A DNA stretch of 42,113 nucleotides from Candidatus Micrarchaeia archaeon. Lineage in GTDB: Archaea; Micrarchaeota; Micrarchaeia; Anstonellales; JAHKLY01. The stretch spans positions 48,758-90,870 of the forward strand of contig JBAZFO010000002.1 of assembly GCA_041653315.1 (NCBI GenBank). Reading direction: 5' to 3'. Positions 1 to 8,176 of this stretch are shown piece by piece (position 1 is the first letter of the stretch; each line of letters begins with the position of its first letter). The position numbers and the translations under genes were made by a program. Below the pieces are notes generated by a model. The model was not told the origin of the DNA, ran no database searches, and was given only the letters and a program-made list of their open reading frames with translations.

Positions 1-141
1 GAAGAAGGGACTAGGGTTGGCTGGGATTTAATAGGCATCATATTATTTATATTTGCTTATGGATATATTATGGTATTTTCTTGGTTAATTGCTTTTTATA
101 AAGAATTAACTTTTGCAGAAAAATCTTGGGAAACTAGATAA
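1..141 (+). CDS. C-terminal end of a membrane protein (5' truncated by window)
   Basis: The reading frame is open from base 1 and stops with TAA at 139-141, so only the last 46 residues are visible. They contain one hydrophobic stretch of about 22 residues (roughly residues 9-32), then a short charged tail ending in ETR. This looks like the last transmembrane helix of an integral membrane protein. Twelve bases separate it from the next gene, which has a G-rich ribosome site, so the two are probably co-transcribed. The family cannot be named from this fragment. Confidence 0.6.
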   Translation, partial: EEGTRVGWDLIGIILFIFAYGYIMVFSWLIAFYKELTFAEKSWETR

Positions 142-153
142 GGGGGTAATAAA

Positions 154-801
154 ATGGGGAGAAAATTCAGTTGGAATGTATATGCTTCTGTTTTTGTAAT
201 TACATTACTTTTATTCTTAATCGGTGTTTATATTGGTGTAAAATTAAATGAATTATTTCTAATTGATTTTAGCAAAGAGATGGAAACTTTAAATCTTAAA
301 ATGAATTCTTATGAATTATTATTTTTATTAGATAACTCCTCTATGTCTTGTGAATTATATTCAGAATATGTAAATAACTTTGATACTGAAACCTCAAATT
401 TTGGGGCAAATTTAGAATATATGGAGCAACATCAAGGAATTGAAGATAGAGAATTAAAAATGAATTATTTTGAATTAGAAACAAGAGATTATCTGATTTC
501 ACAAAAAATGATAGGCGCTTGTGATATAAATCAATCAATTATTTTGTACTTTTATTCAAATACAAATTGTTCTTTGTGTAAAGAACAAGGTTTTGAACTT
601 GACAAATTAAAAAAACAGGTTAATATAAATAATCAAACAAACGTGCGCACATACACATATGATGGAGATTACAATGAAAGCGCAGTTATAAGGGCGCTTA
701 AAAAAGAATTTGAAATATCAGAATACCCAACAATAATTATAAATGGGGAAAAATATGAAGGATTAAGGCGCGTCCAAGAAATAAAAAATAAATTAATCTA
801 A
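154..801 (+). CDS. Membrane-anchored thioredoxin-like protein
   Basis: 215 residues. Residues about 9-30 form a single N-terminal membrane anchor, so the rest is probably outside the cytoplasm. The C-terminal 85 residues look like a thioredoxin fold: strand YFYSNTNC, an active-site-like Cys139-Ser-Leu-Cys142 pair, and a cis-Pro-like segment EYPTIIING near residue 192. The middle (35-125) is helical and charged and is not recognised. The ATG at 154 follows a GGGGG tract at a suitable distance. The gene probably continues an operon from the truncated membrane protein upstream, and its 3' end overlaps the convergent metallopeptidase gene by 9 bp. A thiol-disulfide role is inferred from the CxxC; the redox partner is unknown. 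Confidence 0.8.
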   Translation: MGRKFSWNVYASVFVITLLLFLIGVYIGVKLNELFLIDFSKEMETLNLKMNSYELLFLLDNSSMSCELYSEYVNNFDTETSNFGANLEYMEQHQGIEDRELKMNYFELETRDYLISQKMIGACDINQSIILYFYSNTNCSLCKEQGFELDKLKKQVNINNQTNVRTYTYDGDYNESAVIRALKKEFEISEYPTIIINGEKYEGLRRVQEIKNKLI

Positions 802-1194
802 AAACTGGATTCTTTCTTTTATGCGCTTTTGATATTCTTTGTATATTTTATTAACCGTCCTATCATCTACGCGCCCGCCATTATATTTATGATTTCTTAA
901 AGCGCCTGAGAAAGTAAGAGGGATATGTAAAATTTCATGTAAAATAACTTTTTCCTTTTCTTCATCAGATAATTTATCAAAATGCTCAGATAATACTTCA
1001 ATAACATAAAATGGCTTAACTTCAAGTGCTTCCTGCCATATAGTAGGAAAATTCCAAATACGCGCATAAGCATTAGCTTGAGAACCATAAGAACGCATAC
1101 AAATTATTCTTGACTCATTAATATGCCCAAAAGGAAGATTATCTAATAACTGTTCTGCAATTTGCTGAATATCTAAAGCTTTCTCATATTTCAT
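793..1194 (-). CDS. Putative zinc metallopeptidase
   Basis: 133 residues with a clear HExxH site at His86-Glu87-Ile-Leu-His90 and a candidate third ligand His102 in ALRNHKYNGG, which gives an HExxH-x11-H pattern. The segment HEILHIPLTFSGALRNH matches what I know of a small 'putative metallopeptidase' family common in archaea and phages, whose substrate is not established. The protein is soluble, with no signal peptide. The N-terminal half (YEKALDIQQIAEQL) is helical and could gate the site. The 3' end overlaps the convergent thioredoxin-like gene by 9 bp. The metal-site call is strong; the biological role is unknown. Confidence 0.75.
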   Translation of the reverse strand: MKYEKALDIQQIAEQLLDNLPFGHINESRIICMRSYGSQANAYARIWNFPTIWQEALEVKPFYVIEVLSEHFDKLSDEEKEKVILHEILHIPLTFSGALRNHKYNGGRVDDRTVNKIYKEYQKRIKERIQFLD

Positions 1195-1245
1195 AACCTA
1201 ATTTAAACTTAAATGTTTAAATAATGTTTCTGTTTAAATAACATA

Positions 1246-1923
1246 ATGAACTTATTTGAATCATTAAAAAATTTAATAACAAAAAATAAAATAAAAACAA
1301 AGAATTTACCAAAACTTAAAGTTAAATCTGAAAATGATGCATTATGGATATTAAATAATATTAAATCTCCATATGAATTTGATAATACAGAAATCATTGA
1401 AACAACTAAACCAGAAAAGATTGTTTGTGAGGAAATAATAACAAAACCAATAGAAAAAAAAGAAATAAATAAAAAAACAATAGAAAAAAATATAAAATAT
1501 GAAATAAAAGAGCAATTAAAAGAAGAAAAAGAGAAGGTATTAGAAGAAAAACCAAAGGATCAACCAAATAAAGAAGAGTTAGTAAAAAGTGAAGAATTGG
1601 TAAAAAAATTTATTTCAGAAATATCAAAGGGCCCAGGAAAATATGATATAAAAACAATAGAAACTTGTGTTATTGAAGCAGAAAACTTAAATATAAACAT
1701 AAGGTCCTGTGAATTAATAAAAAATTTAATTGAAAAACAAATAAATATATTAGAAAAAAAAGGCTCAGGAAATCATTGGAAAGAAGAATACACAGATATG
1801 GTCCAAGATCTTAGTATCTTATTTTTAACCCCTTATACTCATTCAAAACTTTTGGGGGATAATCAAGAACAAATAAATAAGTTAAGACAAAGAGTGAGAG
1901 AATTAAATAGAAATTACTGTTAA
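1246..1923 (+). CDS. Hypothetical charged protein with a coiled middle
   Basis: 225 residues, not recognised. Residues about 50-115 are almost entirely Lys, Glu, Ile and Asn, as expected of a flexible or coiled-coil linker. The C-terminal 110 residues are more globular and helical (LVKKFISEISKGPGKYDIKTIETCVIEAENL). There is no signal peptide or membrane segment. An AT box (TTTAAATAA at about 1216-1224) lies roughly 25 nt before the ATG, which fits a leaderless transcript. The stop overlaps the convergent MIP18-like gene: the palindrome TTAA at 1920-1923 supplies both TAA codons. Confidence 0.6.
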   Translation: MNLFESLKNLITKNKIKTKNLPKLKVKSENDALWILNNIKSPYEFDNTEIIETTKPEKIVCEEIITKPIEKKEINKKTIEKNIKYEIKEQLKEEKEKVLEEKPKDQPNKEELVKSEELVKKFISEISKGPGKYDIKTIETCVIEAENLNINIRSCELIKNLIEKQINILEKKGSGNHWKEEYTDMVQDLSILFLTPYTHSKLLGDNQEQINKLRQRVRELNRNYC

Positions 1924-2219
1924 ACTTCCATATTTTTCCTGAATTCTGAATTTATCATATTTGGTGTCCATTTTACATCATATGATATATCTATTACAAC
2001 TTCTTTAACTCCTTTAATTTCTTTTATATTCTCTTCAATTTTTTGAGCAATAAGTTGTTTCATTGGACAGGCATGTGTTGTAAAAGTCATTTTAATATAT
2101 ACATTAAATTCATTTTGAATTTTAATATCTAAAATCAAACCTAAATCATAAACACTAATTGGAATGTGTGGATCAAAAACTGTTTTTAATTTTTCAATTA
2201 CTTGTTCTTTTGTTACCAT
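1920..2219 (-). CDS. MIP18/DUF59-family iron-sulfur assembly protein
   Basis: 99 residues covering a complete MIP18-type domain. The N-terminal DPHIPISVYDLGLILDI matches the family's DPE(I/L)..DLGLI signature, and TFTTHACPMKQLI carries the conserved Cys of the Tx(2-3)CP motif. Family members (SufT, PaaD, CIA2/MIP18) help deliver or assemble Fe-S clusters. Fe-S clients in this window include the ferredoxin at 29251 and Taw1 at 25598, although there is no operon link. The gene stands alone, probably leaderless, and overlaps the convergent gene by 4 bp. The C-terminus (SEFRKNMEV) is slightly extended. Confidence 0.82.
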   Translation of the reverse strand: MVTKEQVIEKLKTVFDPHIPISVYDLGLILDIKIQNEFNVYIKMTFTTHACPMKQLIAQKIEENIKEIKGVKEVVIDISYDVKWTPNMINSEFRKNMEV

Positions 2220-2281
2220 ATATTTATTTACTATACAAATATTTAAATAGATAAACTAATAAGAGATATTTGTGATTTTTA

Positions 2282-3679
2282 ATGTTTAAAATATATAATA
2301 CCTTAACAAGAAAAATTGAAGAATTCAAACCAATTAATGAAAAAAAGGTTGGAATTTACACATGCGGCCCAACAGTTTATAATTTTGCGCATATTGGAAA
2401 CATGAGAACTTATATTTTTGAAGATTTGTTAAAAAGATGGTTAATTTACAAAGGGTATGAAATACTTCATATTATGAACATTACAGATGTTGATGATAAA
2501 ACAATAAGAGATTCACAAAAAGAAGGCATTTCACTTGAAGAATTCACAACTAAATATACTGAGGCTTTTTTTAAAGATATTAAAACACTTAACATTCTAC
2601 TTGCAGATTATTATCCATGTGCAACAGAAACCATTCCAGAAATGGTAGAAATAATAAAAAAACTTATTGAAAAAGGATATGCATATCAAGGAGAAGACAA
2701 ATGCTGGTATTTTTCAGTTGAAAAATTTAAGGAATATGGAAAATTAGCACACATAAATATAAACGAACTCAAAGCAGGGGCACGTGTTAACCAAGACGAA
2801 TATGAAAAAGAGCAAGTCGCAGATTTTGCACTTTGGAAGGCATGGGATGAAAAAGATGGAAATGTTTATTGGGAAACAGAACTTGGAAAAGGAAGACCGG
2901 GCTGGCACATTGAATGCTCTGCCATGAGCTCAAAGTACCTCGGCAATCATTTTGATATTCATTGTGGGGGAGTTGATAATATGTTTCCTCACCATGAAAA
3001 CGAGATTGCACAAAGCGAGGCAGCAAATGATGAAAAATTTGTTAATTATTGGATGCACTCTGAACATTTGATTGTTGAAGGAAAAAAAATGAGTAAATCA
3101 GCAGGTAATTTTTATACACTTCGTGACCTGTTTGATAAAGGATATGATCCAAGAGCAATAAGGTGGCTCCTGCTTTCAACACATTACCGAGAACAGCTTA
3201 ACTTCACGTTTGACTCGCTGAAAAGTGCAAAAGAAACAGTACAAAATATTGATCTTTTCATTCAAAGAAGTATGCTAAAAGAAAAAGAAGTTGAGGAAGG
3301 AGAAACTAGGGAAATTAATATTTTTATTGATGAAGCAAAGAAAGGTTTTGAAGAAGCAATGGATAATGATCTACAAATATCACAGGCACTCCCATTTGTT
3401 TTTGGATTTATGAATAAAATTAATTCAAAAATTAATTCAATGAAAAAACAGGATTTCACAAAGGTTTTGGATTTCTTAAAAGAAATAGATTCTGTTTTGG
3501 GAATAATGGAATTTAAATTACCTGAACTTTCTAATGAAATTGAAATATTAGTAAATCAAAGAGATAAAGCACGTACAGAAAAAGATTGGACTACTTCAGA
3601 TAAAATACGTGATCAATTAATTAAAATGGGTTATGAAGTACAAGATGAAAATGGGAAAACTAGAATTTTTAAAAAATAA
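2282..3679 (+). CDS. cysS: Cysteinyl-tRNA synthetase
   Basis: 465 residues, the usual full length. It charges tRNA-Cys in the cytoplasm using ATP and a zinc-bound cysteine site. The class I signatures are both present: FAHIGN (residues 36-40) and KMSKS (about 268). Zinc-site residues are visible at Cys28 (YTCGPTVYNF), WHIECSAM and the GGVDNMFPHHENE segment. The C-terminal anticodon-binding part ends in the typical GYEVQDENGKTRIFKK. An AT box, TTTAAATAG at about 2244, lies some 35 nt upstream. The stop is followed within 3 bases by the cloverleaf elements, so any read-through transcript would carry them in its 3' UTR. Confidence 0.97.
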   Translation: MFKIYNTLTRKIEEFKPINEKKVGIYTCGPTVYNFAHIGNMRTYIFEDLLKRWLIYKGYEILHIMNITDVDDKTIRDSQKEGISLEEFTTKYTEAFFKDIKTLNILLADYYPCATETIPEMVEIIKKLIEKGYAYQGEDKCWYFSVEKFKEYGKLAHININELKAGARVNQDEYEKEQVADFALWKAWDEKDGNVYWETELGKGRPGWHIECSAMSSKYLGNHFDIHCGGVDNMFPHHENEIAQSEAANDEKFVNYWMHSEHLIVEGKKMSKSAGNFYTLRDLFDKGYDPRAIRWLLLSTHYREQLNFTFDSLKSAKETVQNIDLFIQRSMLKEKEVEEGETREINIFIDEAKKGFEEAMDNDLQISQALPFVFGFMNKINSKINSMKKQDFTKVLDFLKEIDSVLGIMEFKLPELSNEIEILVNQRDKARTEKDWTTSDKIRDQLIKMGYEVQDENGKTRIFKK

Positions 3680-3681
3680 TG

Positions 3682-3789
3682 ATTTACAACGAAGAACTTC
3701 CTTTGCCTAAAGGCAAAGGTATAGTTCATTCGTGTTGAGCTATGCTCAACATATGTCCAAAACCTTTAGTTTTGAACATTGTTGTAAAT
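3682..3789. repeat. Cloverleaf inverted-repeat element A (outer stem plus three hairpins)
   Basis: A perfect 9-bp outer stem (ATTTACAAC 3682-3690 with GTTGTAAAT 3781-3789) encloses three consecutive hairpins. Hairpin 1: CCTTTGCC 3700-3707 with GGCAAAGG 3712-3719, loop TAAA, extended by GAACT 3694-3698 with AGTTC 3723-3727. Hairpin 2: TGTTGAGC 3733-3740 with GCTCAACA 3744-3751, loop TAT. Hairpin 3: CAAAAC 3758-3763 with GTTTTG 3769-3774, plus GT/AC beyond one mismatch. Linkers at the junction are only 3-5 nt. All pairings were read directly. The family and function are unknown, and either DNA strand or an RNA could fold this way. Confidence 0.85.
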
Positions 3790-3794
3790 ATATC

Positions 3795-3898
3795 AAATTC
3801 GGCAATTCCTTTGACATTTTTAATGTCAAAACTTAACATTTTCAAAAGAAAATGTTAATCCTCCAACACCTAAAGGTGTTGGTTTCCTTGCCGAATTT
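3795..3898. repeat. Cloverleaf inverted-repeat element B (outer stem plus three hairpins)
   Basis: A perfect 11-bp outer stem (AAATTCGGCAA 3795-3805 with TTGCCGAATTT 3888-3898) encloses three perfect hairpins. Hairpin 1: TTTGACATT 3810-3818 with AATGTCAAA 3822-3830, loop TTT. Hairpin 2: TTAACATTTTC 3833-3843 with GAAAATGTTAA 3848-3858, loop AAAA. Hairpin 3: CCAACACC 3863-3870 with GGTGTTGG 3875-3882, loop TAAA. Linkers are 2-5 nt, and 78 of 104 bases can pair. It has the architecture of element A, five bases away, but a different sequence except for a shared CCTAAAGG hairpin core. It ends 8 bp before the stop of the convergent gene. Confidence 0.87.
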
Positions 3899-3906
3899 TA
3901 TATGAA

Positions 3907-4374
3907 TTAAATAAGTTTGAAACATCTATCTGCTAGGAGATGGGAAAAATAACCAACTAAACCAGCTAATAAAAATATAAAATCAAATACAAAATATAAG
4001 ATAACTGCGTAAACTCCAATTGCAAAAAAAGTATGCGTAATACCTCTGTGTTTTGGCCTTATAAACGCACTTAAACCTAACCAAGCAAAACAAAAAACAG
4101 CAGAAAAAAATACAAAACTAATTATAGAAGATAATGAAAAATCCTTTAAAAAAAGATTAAAAGAAAACAGAATTAATAAAATAAAAATAGCACCATTCAA
4201 TAAATTTGTTCCTTTACTTTTTGGATGATCTAAATCTGGAATTAAAGCACTAACGGTTCCAATAATTAAAAAAATAATTAATTGGTTTATATTTTTTATA
4301 TATTCAGGAAATAAAAAATAAGCAATAATTAAACATAAACAAAATCCAACAATTAGATGATTAATATAATTCAT
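3907..4374 (-). CDS. YdjM/DUF457-family membrane-bound putative metal-dependent hydrolase
   Basis: 155 residues with about four membrane segments. The polar motifs that define this family are present: LIPDLDHP near residue 47, HRGITHTFF near 108 and SHLLADRC near 145. Their His/Asp residues are thought to form a metal site at the membrane surface. Substrates of the family are not known with confidence. The start ATG lies at 4374, with the charged-protein gene ending upstream on the same strand at 4386, so the two are probably co-transcribed. The end is convergent with cysS across the cloverleaf elements. At 155 residues it is near the shorter family members. Confidence 0.75.
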   Translation of the reverse strand: MNYINHLIVGFCLCLIIAYFLFPEYIKNINQLIIFLIIGTVSALIPDLDHPKSKGTNLLNGAIFILLILFSFNLFLKDFSLSSIISFVFFSAVFCFAWLGLSAFIRPKHRGITHTFFAIGVYAVILYFVFDFIFLLAGLVGYFSHLLADRCFKLI

Positions 4375-4385
4375 TTAATCACATA

Positions 4386-4868
4386 TTATTTTTCCAATTT
4401 ATATATCATATCTTTTATTTTAGAAACATAAAAATCTTCGTTTTCTTGATTAAAATCTACTTTTTTAGCAAAATCGATTATTTCAAAATATTTATTACCT
4501 AATTCCATTTTATAAAAAATATATTCCTCGTCATCTACACATCCCAATTCATACAAAATAGCTAAATCTTTAAGCTGTTTTAAAACTGCTCTTGCTTTTG
4601 GAGATAAATTCTTTGACGGACTCCCCCTAATTATAGATAAGATATGCAAAATAACCATTAGAATTTTATGTTTTATTTTTGAAGTTATTGTTTTTTCTGA
4701 AGAATTTTGTCTTAATTTATTTAATATTTTTTCGTTTTCTTTTAAAGGTTCTAAATATGTTATTTCTTCAAAAAAATGTTTATCAAAAATCTGTGTGGAT
4801 TCCTCTAAAGATTCAGAAAATTCTTCTTTTTTATTGCTCTTCTTTTCTTTTTGCCTTATCTCTGGCAT
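4386..4868 (-). CDS. Hypothetical charged, helical protein
   Basis: 160 residues, not recognised. The N-terminal 35 residues are highly charged and probably disordered. Residues 65-105 include a moderately hydrophobic helix (KHKILMVILHILSII) that may be amphipathic rather than membrane spanning, and the C-terminal half is predicted helical by eye. The protein ends with the Lys/Glu-rich YKLEK. It lies 11 bp upstream of the YdjM-like gene on the same strand and diverges from the surface-protein gene at 4930 across about 60 bp of AT-rich DNA. An opposite-strand frame at 4679-4921 overlaps it but has low-complexity shadow character. Confidence 0.6.
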   Translation of the reverse strand: MPEIRQKEKKSNKKEEFSESLEESTQIFDKHFFEEITYLEPLKENEKILNKLRQNSSEKTITSKIKHKILMVILHILSIIRGSPSKNLSPKARAVLKQLKDLAILYELGCVDDEEYIFYKMELGNKYFEIIDFAKKVDFNQENEDFYVSKIKDMIYKLEK

Positions 4869-4929
4869 TTAAATCCCAAATATATTCAAAAAGGAAAAAT
4901 ATAAAAAGGATTGTTGTCTAATCTTTAAT

Positions 4930-7104
4930 ATGTTTGAAGAAGAAGGAAGTCACTATTGGTTATTAGCTATTGTTTTTATTGGAGCAATCTTAATAATTTC
5001 AGCACTTTATTTTGCAGGTATAATAAGGCCTTCCTCTGCACCAGAAGCACCAAAAAATATAAATATAATACAAATATCAAATACCATAAAAATAACTTGG
5101 TTAAAATCTATTTCTCCAGATCTTCTTGGTTATAATATATATAGAAGCAAACAAGTTGGAGCAATAGGAGAAAAATTAAATTTAGAACCCATAAATACAA
5201 CAGAATATATTGATTCTTCACTAATAGAAGATGGCACTTATTTTTATTTAATAAAAGCAGTAAATCAAGTTGGTATTGAAGATACTGGTTTTTTACAAAA
5301 TTCATATTATTATGATACTCTCCCCCCAACAAAAACAAAAATACAAATTAACCAAGGAGAGAAATACACAAACAATAATAGAATAAAATTATATGTTGAA
5401 TCTTTAGATAGTGATATGTGTAGATATAAAAACGAAAATCTAGATTGGTCTGATTTTAGTTTATATACTTTAGTTAAAGAATGGGAATTAATAAATGAAG
5501 AAGGATTAAGAAGAGTGTATTATCAATGTCAAGATAAAAATCAAAATTTAGGCCCGATTGTTAATGCATCAATTTGGTTAGATAAAACAAAACCAGAAAT
5601 TAATTTCAATACTTATTTGGAAACTTACTTTAATATTGAAGATGAAATAAATTTTGAAATACAGGTTTCAGACAATTATCAAAATTTAATTGAATGTTTT
5701 GTTCTGCTAAATTCTCAAGAAATTGATAAAAAAAGTCAAATATATAATATTTCACCAATTAATTTTTCGTTTTCAATAGCTAAACAAGATGTTGGAAATT
5801 ATACATTAAATTTAATATGCAAAGACGAAGCAGGTAATGAAAACATAATTGAAAAAGAATTTTTTGTAACTGAAGAAGAATATAAATCAAAATATATAAA
5901 TATTTTAATTAATCAAAATTCATCACAAACAAATTCAAGAGATGTTAAATTGTATTTATCTTCTACTGTCAATAATATTGAAAAATGTAGATTTAGAAAC
6001 GAATTAAGAACTTGGTCAGATTTAGAATTTTTTAATAATATAATTGATTGGACATTAATAAATGAAGAAGGAACAAGAACGGTTTATGTTGAGTGTTTTG
6101 ATATTAATAATAAAAGTTTGGGAATTAACTGGGATATTATAGAATATAAAAAATCTAGTAATGGTGGGGACACAACCACATATAAAGACGTTCCAAAAAA
6201 TTTAAATATTAAAATAAATGGAGGAAAAGAATGTACAAATACTTTTGAAAATAAATTATATTTATCTGCAGAGTATGCAAATTTATGTAGATTTAAAAAT
6301 GAGGGTGAAATTAATTGGACAAAATGGGAAAATTATAGAAATTCAAAAAATTGGGATATCTCTGGTGGTTCTGAAATAAATGAAGGAACACATGAAATAT
6401 TTTATCAATGTAAAAATGATTATGGTGAATCTCAAATAGTTTCAACTTCAATTATTTATGATATTACCCCTCCAGAAGGAGAAATTAGATTATTCGGAGA
6501 ACAAGAAGAAAATGGAAAAATAAAATTAAGTTGGTTTGGTCTTGGTTTAAACGAAGAAAATATAGAATTTAATATATATAGAAAAGGAACATTAATAGAT
6601 AGAGATTTTTCCTTAGTTAAAACAGAAGAAACAAATTATTGGATTGATGAAAATACAAAAAATGAGCAAGAATATTCTTATTATATTAAACTTGTTGATT
6701 GTGCTGGAAATTTAGGTACTGAAACAAGTGATATTATCTCTATTGTTGCAGATTCAGAAGAACCAAATATCGAAATAGAAAACCCATATGAAGGAGAATC
6801 ATTTGATGAAATAAATATTGATTTAGAATTTTATGTTGAAGATAATATATCTGAATTACTTGAATGTCAATATAAAGCAGGAGGAAATAAAAAAGATTTG
6901 GGGGCTTTTTCAGTTGATCAAACACACCAAAAATCAATAAAATTAACTACAAATTCAGGAATTGCTTTTGGAGAAGAAGAAATAACTATTTATTTATATT
7001 GTACAGACGAAGCAGGTAATGAAAAACAAGATTCAGTTGAAATAATTTATATTCATGATTCCTTAGTACCAGAAATTCCAGAAGGCCCAGGAGATGCAAG
7101 TTAA
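4930..7104 (+). CDS. Membrane-anchored surface protein with fibronectin/Ig-like domains and a threefold Cys module
   Basis: 724 residues. A signal anchor spans about residues 9-32, and the remainder is extracellular beta-sandwich. From N to C terminus: an FnIII-like domain (about 35-125: IKITWLKSISPDLLGYNIYRS), Cys module 1 (about 135-215), an Ig-like domain (about 217-312, with CKDEAGNEN), Cys module 2 (about 320-408), Cys module 3 (about 425-515), a second FnIII-like domain (about 525-615) and a final Ig-like domain (CTDEAGNEKQD). Each module has a CR(Y/F)(K/R)NE segment, a Trp-containing middle and a closing (Y/V)xC strand, so two Cys could form a disulfide. Likely roles are cell-surface contact or S-layer association. 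The stop shares TTAA with the convergent GGPP synthase gene. Confidence 0.75.
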   Translation: MFEEEGSHYWLLAIVFIGAILIISALYFAGIIRPSSAPEAPKNINIIQISNTIKITWLKSISPDLLGYNIYRSKQVGAIGEKLNLEPINTTEYIDSSLIEDGTYFYLIKAVNQVGIEDTGFLQNSYYYDTLPPTKTKIQINQGEKYTNNNRIKLYVESLDSDMCRYKNENLDWSDFSLYTLVKEWELINEEGLRRVYYQCQDKNQNLGPIVNASIWLDKTKPEINFNTYLETYFNIEDEINFEIQVSDNYQNLIECFVLLNSQEIDKKSQIYNISPINFSFSIAKQDVGNYTLNLICKDEAGNENIIEKEFFVTEEEYKSKYINILINQNSSQTNSRDVKLYLSSTVNNIEKCRFRNELRTWSDLEFFNNIIDWTLINEEGTRTVYVECFDINNKSLGINWDIIEYKKSSNGGDTTTYKDVPKNLNIKINGGKECTNTFENKLYLSAEYANLCRFKNEGEINWTKWENYRNSKNWDISGGSEINEGTHEIFYQCKNDYGESQIVSTSIIYDITPPEGEIRLFGEQEENGKIKLSWFGLGLNEENIEFNIYRKGTLIDRDFSLVKTEETNYWIDENTKNEQEYSYYIKLVDCAGNLGTETSDIISIVADSEEPNIEIENPYEGESFDEINIDLEFYVEDNISELLECQYKAGGNKKDLGAFSVDQTHQKSIKLTTNSGIAFGEEEITIYLYCTDEAGNEKQDSVEIIYIHDSLVPEIPEGPGDAS

Positions 7105-8096
7105 AACTCTCTATTAATAAAAAATTCACCCAACGCAATTAATTTATATTTAGCATCCGAATCCTTAACTTCTTTTTTTAATTTTTCTTTTTCTTTTAAA
7201 ACTATTTTTTTTGCAAATTGTTTAGCATAATTTATTGAATTATATTTTTCAAATAATTTAACAACTTTATTTATTTTCTCTTCATCTTTTGTGTGAGCAT
7301 CTAAGGTTTTTGTTAAAAAATTTCTTTCTTCTGAATTGCATTTTTCTAAAGTATGAATAACTATTAGTGTTCTTTTACCTTCTGTTATATCTCCTCTTAA
7401 TACTTTTTGGAATTTTGTGTTATCACCCACAATATCTAAAATGTCATCTTGTATTTGAAATGCAATTCCTACAGCTAAGCCAAAATCTTTTAAAGTTTTA
7501 ATTTCTTTTTCTGTTCCATTACCTAAAAAAGCACCCAATTCACAAGCACCTGCAATTAATGCACCTGTTTTTCCTTTAACCATCATTAAATAATCTTCTT
7601 CTGTTAAATTCCAAATATTATTTGTGAACCAACCAATTTCATATCCTTGACCATCCAAAACCCCCTTAAATGCTTTATTATATATATTTATTGTTTTTTG
7701 CAATTTATTTTCTGGGATTTTTGCGTCTTCGATTGCTTTCCAAACATAATCAAATAAACCATCTCCTGCATTAATTGCAAGAGGTATTCCATATTTAATA
7801 TGTAAACAAGGTTTTCCTCTTCTTTTAAGAGAATCATCTTCAATATCATCGTGTATTAAAGTGAAATTGTGAAATAATTCAAAAGCTGCTGCTGCTTTCT
7901 GTATATTTTTATAATCACTACCAACTGCCCTACAGCATAATAAAGTCATTAATGGTCTAAATCGTTTGCCTCCAAGATCTAAAAATTCCCATATTAAAGA
8001 ATAAACTTCTTCTGGTTTTTCGTTTCTAGGTATTATTTTTTCCATTTCTTGATTAATTTCTGGAGCTCTTTGAGCTAAAAGTTCTAAAATATCCAT
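7101..8096 (-). CDS. Geranylgeranyl diphosphate synthase (trans-prenyltransferase)
   Basis: 331 residues, full length. Both aspartate-rich motifs are intact: Asp83-Asp84-Ile-Glu-Asp87 (FARM) and Asp217-Asp218-Ile-Leu-Asp221 (SARM). The substrate-binding GGKRFRP lies at 42-48. Members condense IPP with allylic diphosphates to make the C20 chain of archaeal ether lipids. Phe78, five residues before the first Asp, is the position known from the Sulfolobus acidocaldarius enzyme to limit chain length, which supports a C20 product (inference). The product would feed the lipid pathway that includes the reductase at 29431. The ATG at 8096 has a TATA-like box within about 35 bp upstream. Confidence 0.93.
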   Translation of the reverse strand: MDILELLAQRAPEINQEMEKIIPRNEKPEEVYSLIWEFLDLGGKRFRPLMTLLCCRAVGSDYKNIQKAAAAFELFHNFTLIHDDIEDDSLKRRGKPCLHIKYGIPLAINAGDGLFDYVWKAIEDAKIPENKLQKTINIYNKAFKGVLDGQGYEIGWFTNNIWNLTEEDYLMMVKGKTGALIAGACELGAFLGNGTEKEIKTLKDFGLAVGIAFQIQDDILDIVGDNTKFQKVLRGDITEGKRTLIVIHTLEKCNSEERNFLTKTLDAHTKDEEKINKVVKLFEKYNSINYAKQFAKKIVLKEKEKLKKEVKDSDAKYKLIALGEFFINREF

Positions 8097-8176
8097 ATTT
8101 TGAATTTTAAGCAGTTATATATAAAAGGTTTTCTTTTTTAATAAATAATGATTTAAATCAAAACAAAGGTGAGAAA

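Noticed and set aside
3682..3898. Cloverleaf elements as tRNA genes or tRNA pseudogenes
   Set aside because: There is no T-loop consensus, no D-loop GG and no 7-bp acceptor with a 7-base anticodon loop; the loops are 3-5 bases and the stems too long.
4679..4921. 80-residue plus-strand frame overlapping the charged protein gene
   Set aside because: It is opposite a better-composed gene, is mostly Leu/Phe/Lys low complexity, and overlaps the promoter region of 4930.
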